A stretch of 35,508 nucleotides of DNA from Planctomycetaceae bacterium (GCA_027487735.1 JAIYDA010000098.1:1-35508); one strand, 5' to 3'; counted from the stretch's first letter, positions 1-7,456 are shown. The notes: generated by a model not told the origin, from the letters alone. Numbers and translations are program-made.

Positions 1-2
1 AG

Positions 3-398
3 GGCGTGACCTTCGCGTGGCGATTCAACCACATCGCGCTCTCCGACGGCTACGTGCCCGGGCTTGGCTTGGTCTCTGGCTCGCGCACGACCAACCTCAC
101 CATCAACAACCTCGAACGCTTCGACGGCACGATCGACGCCGTTGCCACCACCAACTGCGGCACGAGCTATACGAACGCCGTGCCCCTCGCCATCATCCGC
201 TGCGACTCCATCGACTTCAACAACGACGGCATGATGCCAACCGACGAAGACCTCATCGACTTCCTCTCCATCCTCGCGGGGGGCCCGTGCAGCCCGGGCA
301 ACACCTGCAACGACATCGACTTCAACAACGACGGGCTCTTCCCTGCCGACGACGACCTGCTCGCATTCCTGCGTGTGCTTGCGGGTGGCACGTGCTGA
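3..398 (+). CDS. C-terminal part of a secreted GC-type dockerin protein (5' end outside window)
   Basis: The frame is open from the first bases of the window to a TGA at 396-398, so this is the 3' part of a longer gene. The last ~65 residues hold two copies of an Asp-rich calcium-loop unit (DFNNDG, then an acidic run, then a hydrophobic FL..LAGG stretch), each copy ending in Gly-Gly-x-Cys or Gly-Gly-Pro-Cys. Pairs of this unit at an extreme C-terminus are the GC-type dockerin I associate with Phycisphaerales, probably a surface-anchoring or sorting domain with EF-hand-like loops. The upstream ~60 residues ('NNLERFDGTIDAVATTNCG') resemble the end of a beta-sandwich, perhaps Ig-like, domain. 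The catalytic or binding part lies outside the window, so its activity is unknown. The same C-terminal domain ends the next two genes. Confidence 0.8.
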   Translation, partial: GVTFAWRFNHIALSDGYVPGLGLVSGSRTTNLTINNLERFDGTIDAVATTNCGTSYTNAVPLAIIRCDSIDFNNDGMMPTDEDLIDFLSILAGGPCSPGNTCNDIDFNNDGLFPADDDLLAFLRVLAGGTC

Positions 399-502
399 GC
401 CGGGCGTGGAGGCGATGCAGACTTGGGTTCGCTCTGCCCGCCTGATTCGTTCGGCCCGCTCGGCCCGCTCGGCCCGTTCGCACAACCCCGCCCCAGCATC
501 TC

Positions 503-530
503 GCACCCCAGACCGTAAGGCCTGGGGTGC
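503..530 (+). terminator. Rho-independent-type terminator
   Basis: A perfect 9-bp inverted repeat (GCACCCCAG / CTGGGGTGC) with a 10-nt loop is followed by CTTTCGTTTCG. It lies about 105 bp after the stop of the partial dockerin gene and is the natural terminator for it. Between stop and stem there is a short tandem run of GCTCGGCCC-like units (about 449-480). Confidence 0.65.
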
Positions 531-613
531 TTTCGTTTCGCAGTTGCCGAGCTTGTCGCGCTCACGCCGCCGCCCGCCACCATCGCGCCACACACACACC
601 GCGCACACGCAAC

Positions 614-703
614 CTTCACGCCAGCTTCACATCTCGCCCCCGACTTCACGCGGCGTGAATCACGCCCACGCCGCCCAACGAACCCCCGGAACTACACTTC
701 ACG
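614..703. promoter_or_regulatory. Cluster of CTTCAC elements with a TTCACGC-g-GCGTGAA palindrome
   Basis: The element CTTCAC(G) occurs four times upstream of the first DNRLRE gene: 614-620, 625-630, 644-650 and 697-703. The third copy is part of a perfect 7+7-bp inverted repeat with a 1-nt centre at 645-659. This looks like a transcription-factor binding array in an otherwise gene-free 386-bp interval (399-784). No convincing -35/-10 pair was recognised, and the link to regulation is inference. Confidence 0.35.
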
Positions 704-784
704 ACTGCTTTCGCCGCCCAGCCCAAGTCCAAACCACCCACCCCGCTCAACCCAGCCCGCAACCCATACCCATCAGGTGCCACC

Positions 785-1687
785 ATGAGCCACGCCCCAC
801 ACACGTTCCTCCCCCGCGCTCTGCTCGCCTCGCTCGCCCTGCTGCCCCTCGCAGCCAGCGCCCAGCCAGTGTCCCTCGTGCCAGTCGCAGACAACACCAT
901 CTTCTTCGATGGCGTGCCCACCAGCGCACTGAGCAACGGCGTGGGCGATGGACTGTTTGTCGGTCGCACCGCCGCCCGCGCGGGCGTCGCGCACCGCGGG
1001 CTCACGCGCTTTGACCTCAGCGCCATCCCCGCCGGCAGCACGATCACCAGCGTGCAGCTCACCATGACCGTCACGCGCGTGCCGCGCGCTGTCGCCTTCA
1101 CGCCCATCGCCCTCCACCGCGTCGACGCACCCTGGGGCGAGGGCAGCTCCATCACCTTCGGCGGCGGCGGCACAGGCAGCGATCCGGGCGACGCAAGCTG
1201 GCTCCACCGCTTCTTCCCCAACCAGCTCTGGGCCACGCCGGGCGGCGACTTCGCAGCAACCGCCAGCGCCGTCGCCATCGCACCCTTGGACCCAGGCCCC
1301 ATCGTCTGGAACTCCACGCCCGCGCTCGTCGCCGATGTGCAGTCCTGGCTCGACAACCCAATCGCGAACTTCGGCTGGCTGCTGAAGGGCGACGAAGTGA
1401 CCGAAGCCTCGACGCGCAAGATCGCTAGCCGCGAAGCCTTCCTGCCCGAGGAGCGACCCATCCTCGTCGTCGACTTTGTGCCCGCCCCCGCCTGCGATTC
1501 CATCGACTTCAATGGCGATGGCCTCTTCCCCGACGACACCGACCTCGTCGAGTTCCTCACTGTCCTCGCAGGCGGCGACTGCACCACGGGCACCTGCAAC
1601 GACATCGACTTCAACAACGATGGCTTGTTCCCCGACGACAGCGACCTCGTAGCGTTCTTGACGGTGCTGGCGGGGGGGGATTGCTAG
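785..1687 (+). CDS. Secreted DNRLRE-type protein with C-terminal GC-type dockerin repeats
   Basis: The 300-residue product starts with a signal peptide (positively charged start, Leu/Ala-rich core, 'AASAQP' cleavage region near residue 25). Residues ~30-235 match the DNRLRE-like beta-sandwich pattern: 'VADNTIFFDG', 'GLFVGRT', 'RGLTRFDLSAIPAGSTI', then 'LHRVDAPWGEG' and 'SWLDNP.NFGWLLKG'. The last ~62 residues are two dockerin-type units (DFNGDGLFPDD..., DFNNDGLFPDD...), both ending GG-D-C. Such domains are found in extracellular, often polysaccharide-associated or surface proteins; no catalytic residues are evident. The start follows the signal peptide; no strong ribosome binding site is visible. 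Its closest relative is the next gene, which has the same architecture. Export by the general Sec route is expected. Confidence 0.85.
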   Translation: MSHAPHTFLPRALLASLALLPLAASAQPVSLVPVADNTIFFDGVPTSALSNGVGDGLFVGRTAARAGVAHRGLTRFDLSAIPAGSTITSVQLTMTVTRVPRAVAFTPIALHRVDAPWGEGSSITFGGGGTGSDPGDASWLHRFFPNQLWATPGGDFAATASAVAIAPLDPGPIVWNSTPALVADVQSWLDNPIANFGWLLKGDEVTEASTRKIASREAFLPEERPILVVDFVPAPACDSIDFNGDGLFPDDTDLVEFLTVLAGGDCTTGTCNDIDFNNDGLFPDDSDLVAFLTVLAGGDC

Positions 1688-1764
1688 ACGAGCTGCGTGC
1701 TAGCCCGCCACATGCCTCGCCCCCGAAGTTCTCGGGCCATCGCCGTGCAACGCATCCCCGCTTT

Positions 1765-1774
1765 GATACGTATC
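1765..1774. promoter_or_regulatory. GATACGTATC palindrome in an upstream region
   Basis: A perfect 10-bp palindrome lies in an AT-richer patch (1760-1805), inside the 228-bp interval between the two DNRLRE genes and about 140 bp upstream of the second gene's start. The flanks extend it imperfectly (TTT...AAA). It could be an operator or part of a promoter region; the function is a guess. Confidence 0.3.
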
Positions 1775-1915
1775 GAAACCGTCTTCGTCCAGGTTTTTAC
1801 AGATCAGCGCAAGCTTCGCCGCGCGCGTTCGCGTGCGGTCTGAGCTTTGGCGTCGTTCGACGCCCACGACGTCTGTGAGCCACGTCAGCAAGCCCCTCTC
1901 GCAAAAGGTTTCCCC

Positions 1916-2809
1916 ATGCCCACCCACACCCGCCTCGCCCTCGCCTGCACGCTCGCCGCACTCGCGCCGCACGCGCTCGCCGACGTCATCGAGATCAAGC
2001 CCGACGCCGACGCGACCATCTTCCGCGATCTCGACACGCCCGTGACGCAGCTCAGCAGCGGCCAGGGCACGGGGCTCTACGCAGGCCGCACCGCTTCGCG
2101 CGCCAACATCATCCAGCGTTCGTTGCTTCGCTTCAACCTCAGCCAGATTCCCGCGGGCTCCACCATCACCGGAGCCCAGCTCTTCCTCAGCGTGACAAAG
2201 GTCCCCTCCGCCGCCGCTGCAAACACCCTCACGCTGCACCGCGTGAGCAGCGCTTGGAACGAAGGCCCCAGCGAGAGCTTTGGCGGCAACGGCGCAAGCA
2301 GCGTTGCGGGCGACGTCTCGTGGGATCGTCGCGTCTTCCCGGCTACCTCCTGGTCAACCCCCGGTGGCGACTTCGTGAGCACCGCAAGCGCGACTGCCAG
2401 CGCCCCAAGCTCACTCACGCGCTTCAGCTTCGCGAGCAGCGCCGCCCTCGTCGCCGACGTGCAAGCCTGGCTCGACACGCCCGCTGCCAACCACGGCTGG
2501 CTCCTCCGCGGCAACGAGACCACAGGGCGGTCCACGCGCCAGCTCGCGAGCAGCGAGGCCGAAGATGCCGACCAGCGCCCCAGCCTCCGCGTCACCTTCA
2601 CGCCCCCGCCCACCTGCGGCAGCATCGACTTCAATGGCGATGGCCTCTTCCCCGACGACAACGACCTCGTCGACTTCCTCGTCGTCCTCGCAGGCGGAAC
2701 CTGCAGCACACCAAGCTGCGGCACCATCGACTTCAATGGCGATGGCCTCTTCCCCGATGACAACGACCTGATCGCGTTCCTCCGCGTGCTGGCGGGCGGC
2801 AACTGCTGA
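1916..2809 (+). CDS. Secreted DNRLRE-type protein with C-terminal GC-type dockerin repeats (paralogue)
   Basis: The frame is open from 1847, but the ATG at 1916 is chosen because it directly starts a signal peptide ('MPTHTRLALACTLAALAPHALAD'), giving 297 residues. The mature part mirrors the preceding gene block by block: 'DADATIFRDLD', 'GTGLYAGRTASRANIIQRSLLR', 'QIPAGSTITGAQLFLSV', 'LHRVSSAWNEGPS', 'QAWLDTPAANHGWLLRG'. It ends in two nearly identical dockerin units (DFNGDGLFPDDNDL) closed by GGTC and GGNC. This is a clear tandem duplication with substantial divergence in the body and strong conservation of the C-terminal units. Likely extracellular or surface-located; ligand unknown. Confidence 0.86.
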   Translation: MPTHTRLALACTLAALAPHALADVIEIKPDADATIFRDLDTPVTQLSSGQGTGLYAGRTASRANIIQRSLLRFNLSQIPAGSTITGAQLFLSVTKVPSAAAANTLTLHRVSSAWNEGPSESFGGNGASSVAGDVSWDRRVFPATSWSTPGGDFVSTASATASAPSSLTRFSFASSAALVADVQAWLDTPAANHGWLLRGNETTGRSTRQLASSEAEDADQRPSLRVTFTPPPTCGSIDFNGDGLFPDDNDLVDFLVVLAGGTCSTPSCGTIDFNGDGLFPDDNDLIAFLRVLAGGNC

Positions 2810-2865
2810 GCGAGGTTCGGAACAGGCTCGCAAAGCAAGCCTTCGCGTGCCGAGTGACGAGCGAC

Positions 2866-3050
2866 AAGGAACAGGGAACAGGGAACAGGCGACAAGCAAC
2901 AAGCACCAAGAGACAAGCAACCAGCGATCAGCCCCGAAGGCCACACCCGGCCCTCCGCGCTGATCGCTTTTCTTTTCCTGTCCCCTGTCCCCTGTCGCTT
3001 GTCGCCCGCTCCCCGCTCCCCGCTCCCCGTTCCCCATTCCCGCCCTCCCC
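2866..3050. repeat. Dispersed repeat, GGGAACAGG/GACAAGC type, both arms (family b)
   Basis: The left part is purine-rich with GGGAACA and ACAAGC(A/G) repeats. The right part (from about 2973) is the complementary pyrimidine-rich CCTGTCCCCTGTC.. / GCTTGTCG.. / CGCTCCC.. sequence. The two parts are inverted relative to each other around the hairpin at 2923-2968, so the whole 185 bp could fold into one long imperfect stem. Single-arm copies of the same family are at 4048-4082 and 35138-35240. This fills the 309-bp gap before the stress-protein gene. Confidence 0.75.
2923..2968 (+). terminator. Hairpin plus T-run inside repeat family b
   Basis: Perfect 10-bp arms AGCGATCAGC (2923-2932) and GCTGATCGCT (2959-2968) are followed by TTTCTTTTCC. 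The position, 113 bp after the second DNRLRE gene, suits an intrinsic terminator. It is also the apex of the larger inverted repeat 2866-3050. Confidence 0.55.
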
Positions 3051-3118
3051 CCTCCGCGTGGAATTCCCCGCGTTGCTGCGAAGTGTCTCTCCCATCAGCG
3101 CGGCAGAGGAGCTTCGTC

Positions 3119-4015
3119 ATGTCAACTCGCTTTCCCGCTTCCATCGTCGCCGCGACCGATTTCTCCGCATGCTCGGGCGTCGCCCTCACGCACGCCATCC
3201 GCCTCGCGCAGCGCACCGGCGCGGCCCTGCACGTCGTGCACATCATCGACACGCACGTCGTCACCGACATGCAAGCCGTCTCACCCCTGCAGCAGAGCAT
3301 CCAAGATGGGCTCATGCAGCAAGCCCAGCGCGCCTGGAAGGCCTTCGCCGCCAACATCCCCGGCGCCGCGGAGCTGCCCCTCGAGGTCAGCATCAACAAC
3401 CGCGCCGTCGGCATCATCCGCCGCGCCGCGCAAGACAACGCCGACCTCATCGTCCTCGGCGCCTTCGGTGATCGCAAGCCCGACGTGGGCTTTGGCTCCG
3501 TCGCCAGCGCGTGCGTCCGCAAGAGCGGCTGCGACGTGCTGCTCGTGCGCGAGTCGCAGAAGGGCCCCTTCGCCACCGTGCTCGCCGCCGTCGATTTTTC
3601 CGACACCTCCCGCCGCGCCCTGGAGCGTGCCGCCACCATCGCCAAGCAAGAGCACGCCCACCTGCACGTCGTGCATATCTATCAAAACCCCTGGCACGCG
3701 CTCGCATACGGCGAGGGCCTCATCGTCATCTCCGCTGAGGACGAAGCCCGCCTCCGCAGCGACATGCAAGGTGTGCTCACCCGCTTCGCCCAGCCCGTGC
3801 TCGATGCAGCAGGCGTGAACGCCAAGCTCGAGTGCATCGAAGACCTGGGCCACCGCCACGGCATCGCGGGCATCGCCCGCAAGCTCGGCGCGCAGCTCGT
3901 CGTGCTGGGCACCAGAGGCCGCAGCAACCTCCGCGACATCTTCCTGGGCAGCACCGCCGAACGCACCCTCGCCGAAGCCCACTGCTCCGTGCTCGCCGTC
4001 AAGCACGCGGAGTAA
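3119..4015 (+). CDS. Universal stress protein with two UspA domains in tandem
   Basis: The 298-residue product has two alpha/beta UspA domains. The first (about 1-145) begins with 'ASIVAATDFSACSGVALTHAIRLAQRTGAALHVVHI'-type strands and ends 'CDVLLVR'. The second (about 150-298) begins 'ATVLAAVDFSDTSRRALERA' and carries the canonical nucleotide-binding pattern G-x2-G-x9-G-S ('GTRGRSNLRDIFLGSTAER'), followed by 'CSVLAVKH'. The first domain has a less regular version of that loop (GAFGDRKPDVGFGS). Tandem Usp proteins act in the cytoplasm in stress tolerance, many binding ATP. The open frame extends upstream to 2999 through the repeat. The ATG at 3119 is preferred because it begins the first Usp strand after GAGGAG-like bases (3105-3111). 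Confidence 0.9.
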   Translation: MSTRFPASIVAATDFSACSGVALTHAIRLAQRTGAALHVVHIIDTHVVTDMQAVSPLQQSIQDGLMQQAQRAWKAFAANIPGAAELPLEVSINNRAVGIIRRAAQDNADLIVLGAFGDRKPDVGFGSVASACVRKSGCDVLLVRESQKGPFATVLAAVDFSDTSRRALERAATIAKQEHAHLHVVHIYQNPWHALAYGEGLIVISAEDEARLRSDMQGVLTRFAQPVLDAAGVNAKLECIEDLGHRHGIAGIARKLGAQLVVLGTRGRSNLRDIFLGSTAERTLAEAHCSVLAVKHAE

Positions 4016-4047
4016 AGCCTTCGCCGTAGCAAGCGCGCCACGTGACG

Positions 4048-4082
4048 CGCGACAAGCAACAAGCAACAAGCGACAAGCGACA
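4048..4082. repeat. Dispersed repeat, GACAAGCAACAAGC type (family b, single arm)
   Basis: A short run of GACAAGC / AACAAGC heptamer-like units starts 32 bp after the stress-protein stop. The complementary GCTTGTTGC occurs just downstream at 4133-4141 as part of the following hairpin, so both halves of the family are again present in inverted orientation. Confidence 0.6.
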
Positions 4083-4110
4083 CGCAACCCCCAACCCACC
4101 CTCCACCACC

Positions 4111-4137
4111 AAGCGATCCGCAACGCACGGATCGCTT
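4111..4137 (+). terminator. Hairpin after the stress-protein gene
   Basis: A perfect 10-bp stem, AAGCGATCCG (4111-4120) and CGGATCGCTT (4128-4137), with a 7-nt loop, followed by GTTGCTCC. There is no long T-run, so termination efficiency is uncertain, but position and stem strength fit a terminator. Confidence 0.5.
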
Positions 4138-4195
4138 GTTGCTCCTCCCACTCCATCCCTCTCTCCCTTCACCCCTCCATCCCTACGCTTGCCCC

Positions 4196-4579
4196 ATGCT
4201 CGACAACCTCAAAATGCTCTCCGCCCTCAGTGGCGTCATGAAGAACAAAGACAAGCTCGCCGGCGCAGCCGATCGCGTCAAGGATCGCCTCGCGGGCGTC
4301 CGCTGCCACGGCGAAGCGGGCGGCGGCGCCGTCAAGGTCACCGTCTCCGGCAAGATGGAAGTGCTGAGTGTCCAGCTCGCCCCCGCCCTCGCCAATGGCA
4401 TGGCCGCTGACAACGCCACCCGCGAACGCGCCGGCGGCCTCATCGCCGAAGCCACCAACGCCGCCCTCGCCCAGGCCCAGCAAGCCCTCAAAGAAACGAT
4501 TGAGCGAGAAGCCCGCGACCTCGGCCTCGACGGCATCCCCGACATCGCCGGCCTCGGCAAGATGCTGGGCGGTCGCTAA
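4196..4579 (+). CDS. ybaB: YbaB/EbfC-family nucleoid-associated protein
   Basis: The 127-residue product matches the small YbaB/EbfC DNA-binding family in length and layout. It has an N-terminal helix ('MLDNLKMLSALSGVMKNKDKL'), a central three-stranded sheet with the diagnostic GGGAVKVTVSGKMEVLSVQL segment (about residues 40-60), and a long C-terminal helix with Ala/Gln-rich heptads ending 'GIPDIAGLGKMLGG'. Members form dimers that bind DNA and often sit beside dnaX and recR; here the usual partners are absent. The frame is open from 4136, but the ATG at 4196 starts the conserved helix. The acidic/basic balance of the N-terminal helix is altered relative to the E. coli protein, which is common in the family. 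Confidence 0.85.
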   Translation: MLDNLKMLSALSGVMKNKDKLAGAADRVKDRLAGVRCHGEAGGGAVKVTVSGKMEVLSVQLAPALANGMAADNATRERAGGLIAEATNAALAQAQQALKETIEREARDLGLDGIPDIAGLGKMLGGR

Positions 4580-4675
4580 GCCGCCCGTCGGTCACGCCAG
4601 TGCCTAGTCACCAAGACGCTTGCAGCACCACGCACGTCGCGAGAAGCGTCCTGCTCCGTCCGGACACTCGCAACG

Positions 4676-5026
4676 TCAGCCCTTCGCGGAGATGCTCTCG
4701 GCAGCGGAAGCAGTTGGATCCCCCAAGATGTAGACGTCAATCGCGTCGCAGATGGTCGACTCGCCAAAGGCGTGAAAGTTCACCCTGACGCGGGATGTGC
4801 CGGTGGACTCACACGAAACCTGCAAGTCGTAGACAAAGCCGAGATGAAGCTCATGGCATTCGTGCAATCGAAGCAGAGCGACGCCCCGCTGCAATCTGAT
4901 CGTGACATCGACGCATGGCATCGTCGCCTGATCATCGAACGGCTTGATCGTCGACTGAACCGACGAGATGGAAGCGTCGTGCCAATCAACCGACGACAGA
5001 ATCTTGTTCGCCTCGAGTGGATCCAT
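4676..5026 (-). CDS. Small hypothetical protein of unknown function
   Basis: The 116-residue reading frame starts at ATG 5026, preceded by GGAG with a 7-nt spacer; a GTG two codons upstream (5032) is an alternative. The protein begins 'MDPLEANKILSSVDWHDASISSV' and then shows alternating beta-strand patterns ('CVDVTIRLQRGVALLRLHECHELHLGF', 'SRVRVNFHAF'). The 'WHD..I..V' opening followed by strands is reminiscent of small immunity-protein-like or DUF beta-barrel families, but no family can be named with confidence. The base composition is visibly less GC-rich than its neighbours and amino-acid usage is normal rather than Arg/Pro/Ala-skewed, which argues for a real and perhaps acquired gene. It is isolated between a YbaB gene and a terminator. 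Confidence 0.6.
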   Translation of the reverse strand: MDPLEANKILSSVDWHDASISSVQSTIKPFDDQATMPCVDVTIRLQRGVALLRLHECHELHLGFVYDLQVSCESTGTSRVRVNFHAFGESTICDAIDVYILGDPTASAAESISAKG

Positions 5027-5211
5027 CGTCACGCTCCGTGCTCGACCGAACGCTCGCGGAAGCGAGTGCTTTCGACGCCGGTTTCAACCCCAACGGTAGC
5101 GACAACGCACGACCAGTTCCGACGCCGACAGCGACGCCCGCCCGTGGTCGCGCACCCGACATCGCCGCGCGCTCCTCAACGCGAAGCCAAACTCTCCCCC
5201 AAAACCAAAAC

Positions 5212-5238
5212 CGGCCCGGCGACACCCTCGCCGGGCCG
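5212..5238. terminator. Strong hairpin (11-bp stem)
   Basis: CGGCCCGGCGA (5212-5222) and TCGCCGGGCCG (5228-5238) pair perfectly around a 5-nt loop. The A-rich left flank (AAAACCAAAAC) and the right flank (ACTGCTTTGCATTT) would allow it to act on either strand. It does not directly follow a gene end: the unknown gene starts to its left and is read leftward, and the transpeptidase gene ends to its right at 5367. It best fits a terminator for the leftward-read transpeptidase gene. Confidence 0.5.
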
Positions 5239-5252
5239 ACTGCTTTGCATTT

Positions 5253-5310
5253 CCGAATGCCGAATGCCGAATGCCGAATGCCGAATGCCGAATGCCAAAT
5301 CCCGAATGCC
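5253..5310. repeat. Dispersed repeat, (CGAATGC)n type (family a)
   Basis: Seven or so tandem copies of the heptamer CGAATGC, with variants (CAAATCC), fill this stretch. The same family recurs at 13572-13607 and, as a complete long hairpin, at 33421-33514. It sits downstream of the L,D-transpeptidase gene in a 340-bp gene-free interval (5027-5366) that also holds the 5212-5238 hairpin and a family-e repeat. Confidence 0.8.
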
Positions 5311-5319
5311 GCTCTTCTT

Positions 5320-5366
5320 TTCTCTTTATCGCTCTATCGCTTTCCCGCTTTATCGCTTTCCTTCCC
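5320..5366. repeat. Dispersed repeat, TTTATCGCT / CTATCGCTT type (family e)
   Basis: Repeated TTTATCGC, CTATCGCTTTCC and CGCTTTATCGCTTTCC units abut the stop of the L,D-transpeptidase gene. The reverse complement of the same sequence (AGCGATAAAGCGAGAAAGCG) is found after gspF at 23979-24018. Confidence 0.6.
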
Positions 5367-6656
5367 TCACGGCAACACCCGCACCACACTCACATCCTCC
5401 ACCAGCAAGCTAAACAGCTCCGCGATGTCCGCGTCGCCAAGCCGCACGCAGCCCATGCTCATCTGCTTGCCAATGCTCGCAGGGTCCACGGTGCCGTGGA
5501 AGCCATACCCGGTGTTCTGCGCGCTGTCGCCCTCGCCCTGCCACCCAAGCCAAAACTCGCCGATGGGGTTCTTGGGGTCATTCGCGGCAAACTTCTCGCC
5601 CGTGCGCGGGTTCACCCACGCCGGGTTCTCCAGCTTGCTGTTGCGCTTGATCGTGTAGTTGCCCACGGGCGTGCTGTTGCCCTCGCCCAGCCCCGCCGTG
5701 TAGCTCTTGATGTACAGCCACGTCGCGGGCTCGCTCGGGCTGCCCGCATAGATGTCCACGCGATACTCGCTCTTGGTCACCACCGCGTGGAAGGGGCCCT
5801 TGATGAGCTTGAGCGTCTGCCCCTCGCGAATCGCCGCGGGGTTCGTGATGCGGTTCACGCGCTGAATGAGCCGCCAATCCGTCGCGAGCTCGCGCTTGCG
5901 AGGCAGCCGCGCCAGCGCATCGCCGCGCTGCACCTTATACGCCTCCACCAGCGTGTCTCCCGCCTCGATGCGTGGGCTGAACACCAGGTCCTCGTTGATC
6001 TTCTGCAGCTTGCTGCGAATGCCGGGCTTCAGGTCCGCGGGCGTGTCCTTCAGCAGCAGCGCTTTGCTGAAAATCAGCCGCGCCTCCACCAGCTTGTTCG
6101 CCGAGATCGCGCGCTCGCCCGCGTCGAGCAACTGCTGCGTGCTCTGCGCTGCGAGCGGATTCGTGGGCTGCGCGACGGGCGTCACAGGCGGCACAGTCTC
6201 GGCGCCAGTGCCAGCGCCGGTGCCACTCACAGTCCCAGTCCCAGTTCCAGTCGTGTTGCCGCTCGTGTTCCCACCCGTGTTGCTCGTTCCAGGCGCCGGG
6301 TTCACCACCGGCGCCGCATCAGGCAACGCAGGCTGCACGCCCGGCGCGTTCGGTGCAGGCGTGGGCGTCGTCACCGGCGCAGCCGCAGCTGCGCCAGGCT
6401 CGCGCACCACCGTCGTCGGCGCAGGCACCACCGGCGCTTGGCCGCTCAGCGTGTTGCTTCCATTCAGAGTCCCGCCCGCGTTGTCCGCAAGCTCCGTCCC
6501 GGGCTTCTTCCACCCCTTACTCACCAAAAAGATGCCGCCCGCAAGCACCACAAGCCCAAAGACGATCAGCAGAATGCGCGAGCCCGACTCGCCCTTCTGA
6601 CCCATGACAGCGCGGTTCATTTCCGTCGAGCGTTCGGTTTGCGAGGGCAATGCCAT
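5367..6656 (-). CDS. Membrane-anchored LysM and L,D-transpeptidase (YkuD) protein
   Basis: The 429-residue product has a short cytoplasmic N-terminus, one membrane segment (about residues 28-46) and a long Gly/Thr/Pro-rich low-complexity linker (about 55-150). This is followed by a helical region, a LysM-like domain ('YKVQRGDALARLPR...NRITNPAAIREGQTLKL', about 240-300) and a C-terminal YkuD catalytic domain. The catalytic motif is intact: His387-Gly-Thr, then Ser400-Met-Gly-Cys403-Val-Arg405. L,D-transpeptidases cross-link peptidoglycan stems or attach proteins to them, in the periplasm. The start at ATG 6656 follows AAGAGG at a 5-nt spacing; an upstream extension to 6722 is open but lacks support. 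It lies just downstream of the folate enzyme on the same strand, with 137 bp between. Confidence 0.88.
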   Translation of the reverse strand: MALPSQTERSTEMNRAVMGQKGESGSRILLIVFGLVVLAGGIFLVSKGWKKPGTELADNAGGTLNGSNTLSGQAPVVPAPTTVVREPGAAAAAPVTTPTPAPNAPGVQPALPDAAPVVNPAPGTSNTGGNTSGNTTGTGTGTVSGTGAGTGAETVPPVTPVAQPTNPLAAQSTQQLLDAGERAISANKLVEARLIFSKALLLKDTPADLKPGIRSKLQKINEDLVFSPRIEAGDTLVEAYKVQRGDALARLPRKRELATDWRLIQRVNRITNPAAIREGQTLKLIKGPFHAVVTKSEYRVDIYAGSPSEPATWLYIKSYTAGLGEGNSTPVGNYTIKRNSKLENPAWVNPRTGEKFAANDPKNPIGEFWLGWQGEGDSAQNTGYGFHGTVDPASIGKQMSMGCVRLGDADIAELFSLLVEDVSVVRVLP

Positions 6657-6793
6657 AGAAGCCTCTTCCGTGAGTGGTCCGCTGCGCGTGCCACAGACGC
6701 GCGGCCATGCAGCGTTTGCCAAACCAGTGTCATCGACCGCAACGCAGTCGCCAGCACACAGAATGCCAGCTCGCTCGGATCGACGCGATCATG

Positions 6794-7381
6794 CTAGCCC
6801 GCCTGCGGCAAAACGCGCAAAGTTCGCGTGGGGCTGACAACTATCCCAACCCGCATGTCCAGCTCATCCGCAGGCACGCGCACCACCACCTGCTCATCCA
6901 GACACACGCCCACGACCGTCGCCCGCGAAGATTGCAAAAAGCGGTCATAAAAGCCCCCGCCTCGCCCCAGGCGCCCGCCCTGGCCATCAAACGCAAGTCC
7001 TGGCACGACAACCACATCCAGCGCGCCATCCAGTAGCTCGCACGTCGCAACCGGGTGCAGCACGCCCCGCTCGCTACGCTCCAAGTCCTTGTCCCAGCTT
7101 CGGATGCGCCTCGCGGTCATGCTCTCCCCCTCGATGCGCGGCGCATAGATCGCTTTGCCAATCGCAAGTGCATGCCGCACAAAGGGTTGAATATCAATCT
7201 CCGTCCGCGTCGGGGCATACACCAGCACTCGCTCTGCCACCCGAATCGCCGCTTCACTCCCCAGCCTCTCACACACCGCCAGGCTCGCGTCCTTCCAAAA
7301 GTCCGCCGACAGGCTTGCAAGCAACGCGCGAATGTTCTCGCGAAGCTGAGCTTTGTCGCTTTGGTAGGGGCGGTTGGCCAT
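6794..7381 (-). CDS. 5-formyltetrahydrofolate cyclo-ligase
   Basis: The ~195-residue product has the full pattern of the family that converts 5-formyl-THF to 5,10-methenyl-THF with ATP. It has an N-terminal Lys/Arg-containing helix ('KAQLRENIRALLA'), the 'VLVYAPTRTEIDIQPFV' segment, 'KAIYAPRI', and the substrate/ATP loop 'DVVVVPGLAFDGQGGRLGRGGGFYDRFL' near residues 140-167, with its Gly-rich GRGGGFYDR motif. Two adjacent ATG codons exist (7384 and 7381); GGAGG lies directly against the first, so the second has the better spacing. It acts in cytoplasmic one-carbon metabolism. Downstream on the same strand is the L,D-transpeptidase gene. Confidence 0.92.
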   Translation of the reverse strand: MANRPYQSDKAQLRENIRALLASLSADFWKDASLAVCERLGSEAAIRVAERVLVYAPTRTEIDIQPFVRHALAIGKAIYAPRIEGESMTARRIRSWDKDLERSERGVLHPVATCELLDGALDVVVVPGLAFDGQGGRLGRGGGFYDRFLQSSRATVVGVCLDEQVVVRVPADELDMRVGIVVSPTRTLRVLPQAG

Positions 7382-7456
7382 CATCCTCCGCCGTACGATC
7401 GGCTCAGGGCGGTCCGGGGGGCGATTTTCTTGTTTTTTTGGGCGGGAACCGCAAGC

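Noticed and set aside
5253-5310. CRISPR-like array from the CGAATGC repeats
   Set aside because: Units are 7 bp, directly adjacent and without unique spacers; no cas genes are present. It is a tandem or dispersed repeat.
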